Positions 62,993-64,000 of a stretch of DNA of 64,000 nt are shown here, piece by piece. Numbering within the stretch: position 1 is the stretch's first letter; each line of letters begins with the position of its first letter. Source of the DNA: Lysobacteraceae bacterium P (lineage in GTDB: Bacteria > Pseudomonadota > Gammaproteobacteria > Xanthomonadales > Xanthomonadaceae); assembly GCA_005503055.1 (NCBI GenBank), contig SCOX01000001.1, positions 186,001 to 250,000 on the forward strand. Direction: 5' to 3'. Made by a program: the position numbers and the translations under genes. The notes below the pieces were generated by a model. It worked only from the letters and a program-made list of their open reading frames with translations, had not been told where the DNA came from and did no database searches.

Positions 62993-63895
62993 ATGACCGC
63001 ACCCATGACTCCTCCGGCTCGCATCCTCGACGGCAAACGCATCGCCGAGGACCTGCTCGACAACCTCAAGAGCCGGGTCGACGTGCGCGTGGCCGCGGGC
63101 AAATCGCCCCCGGGCCTGGCGGTGGTGCTGGTGGGCAATGACCCGGCCTCCAGCGTCTACGTGAAGAACAAACGGCGTGCGGCGCAGAAAGTGGGCATCC
63201 GCGCCATCGACTACGACCTGCCGGCCGATACCGGCAACGCCGAGCTGCTGGCGCTGATCGATGCGCTCAACGCCGACCCGGACGTGCACGGCATCCTGGT
63301 GCAACTGCCGTTGCCCGACCGACGCGATGCCACCGAGCTGATCCACCGCATCGATCCGCGCAAGGACGTGGACGGCTTCCATCCGGAGAACGTCGGCCAC
63401 TTGGCGCTGCGCCAGTTCGGCCTGCGCCCATGCACCCCGCGCGGCATCACCACGCTGCTGGCCTATACCGACCGCCCCGTGCGCGGGCAGAGCGCCACGA
63501 TCGTCGGTGTGTCGAACCACGTCGGCCGGCCGATGGCCCTGGAACTGCTGATCGCCGGCTGCACGGTCACCAGCTGCCACAAGTTCACCCCGCCGCAGGT
63601 GCTGGAAGCCTCGATCCGCAACGCGGACATCCTCGTCGTGGCCGTGGGTCGTCCGGGCCTGATCCCGGGTGAATGGGTGAAGCCCGGCGCAGTGGTCATC
63701 GACGTGGGCATCAACCGCCTCGACGACGGCCGCCTGGTCGGCGACGTGGGCTTCGAGGCCGCCGCGCAGCGCGCCAGCTGGATCACCCCGGTCCCGGGCG
63801 GCGTGGGTCCGATGACGGTCGCCACGCTGATGCAGAACACGCTGGAAGCCGCCGAAGCGTCCGATTCGGGCCGCGGCTGGACTCAGGCGCGCTGA
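62993..63895 (+). CDS. folD: Methylenetetrahydrofolate dehydrogenase/cyclohydrolase
   Basis: A 300-residue bifunctional enzyme converting 5,10-methylene-THF to 10-formyl-THF with NADP. The active-site block [16 protein letters not shown] contains the conserved Tyr and Lys, then [37 protein letters not shown], the NADP loop [15 protein letters not shown] and the C-terminal [19 protein letters not shown]. Start at 62993; ATG 63005 and an upstream ATG at 62945 are alternatives. The last 105 bases after it hold no gene; TACAAT at 63975-63980 may be the -10 of the next one. Confidence 0.95.
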   Translation: MTAPMTPPARILDGKRIAEDLLDNLKSRVDVRVAAGKSPPGLAVVLVGNDPASSVYVKNKRRAAQKVGIRAIDYDLPADTGNAELLALIDALNADPDVHGILVQLPLPDRRDATELIHRIDPRKDVDGFHPENVGHLALRQFGLRPCTPRGITTLLAYTDRPVRGQSATIVGVSNHVGRPMALELLIAGCTVTSCHKFTPPQVLEASIRNADILVVAVGRPGLIPGEWVKPGAVVIDVGINRLDDGRLVGDVGFEAAAQRASWITPVPGGVGPMTVATLMQNTLEAAEASDSGRGWTQAR

Positions 63896-64000
63896 GCCGC
63901 GCATCAAGCGTATGGAGCCTTCATGGAACGCCATGTCCCGGTAGTGCGGCGAGCGTAGGAACCTCCAGACGCGTTACAATATCTCGCTTCATCCTCTCCG

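Noticed and set aside
63914-63958. Tiny ORF after folD
   Set aside because: Eleven codons, no ribosome site and no recognised sequence.

Overview
The window is a GC-rich, gene-dense stretch of chromosome from a gammaproteobacterium of the Xanthomonadaceae, most like Lysobacter or a close relative. This rests on recognition, not a search: the 41-residue zinc-independent L36, the DnaB N-terminus, the order rpsF-rpsR-rplI-dnaB-alr and cmk-rpsA-ihfB-lapA-lapB, the agmatine deiminase/N-carbamoylputrescine amidase pair, and intergenic palindromes of the xanthomonad type. I see no prophage, insertion sequence, CRISPR array, tRNA, rRNA or sign of recent transfer. No gap between genes exceeds 300 bases.

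Layout. 1-8.3 kb: a partial membrane protein, a TlpA-like thioredoxin, ferredoxin-NADP reductase, a DUF488 protein, an NTF2-like secreted protein, a PQQ-type sugar dehydrogenase lipoprotein, an ABC exporter, a BON-domain protein and exonuclease III. 8.4-19.6 kb: a DUF885 protein, the S6-S18-L9 operon ending in a strong terminator, then dnaB, a KTSC protein, a glycine-zipper protein, alanine racemase, photolyase, a wax-ester-synthase-like acyltransferase and an OmpA-type lipoprotein. 19.8-28.7 kb: two small c-type cytochromes, divergent from an RND efflux operon with one adaptor and two unlike permeases. 28.8-35.7 kb: mostly minus-strand genes: TraB family, a TetR/hydrolase pair, GNAT, an NmrA-like reductase, aguB, aguA and a small secreted protein.

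35.9-46.3 kb: rpmJ diverging from cmk-rpsA-ihfB-lapA-lapB, which runs into envelope polysaccharide genes (a WecA/MraY-family transferase, a WbpM-type dehydratase, galU), then a FAD oxidoreductase overlapping a CsaA-like protein. 46.4-51.4 kb: a glycine-zipper lipoprotein and a beta-oxidation set (TetR regulator, FadN-like multifunctional enzyme, thiolase) with a PsrA-like palindrome upstream. 51.6-58.5 kb: ndk-rlmN-pilF-rodZ-yfgM-bamB-der, a conserved block here lacking ispG and hisS. 58.6-64 kb: mobA-moeA-moeB for molybdenum cofactor, two minus-strand genes and folD.

The window is mainly housekeeping, and I do not see a convincing new multi-gene system. The leads most worth checking are: an RND pair in which only one permease keeps the full proton-relay residues; several genes whose -10 element sits 6-7 bases before the start codon, as expected for leaderless mRNAs; structured leaders before rpsA, rpsF and ndk; paired palindromes of four intergenic repeat families; and a PsrA-like operator at the fatty-acid locus.
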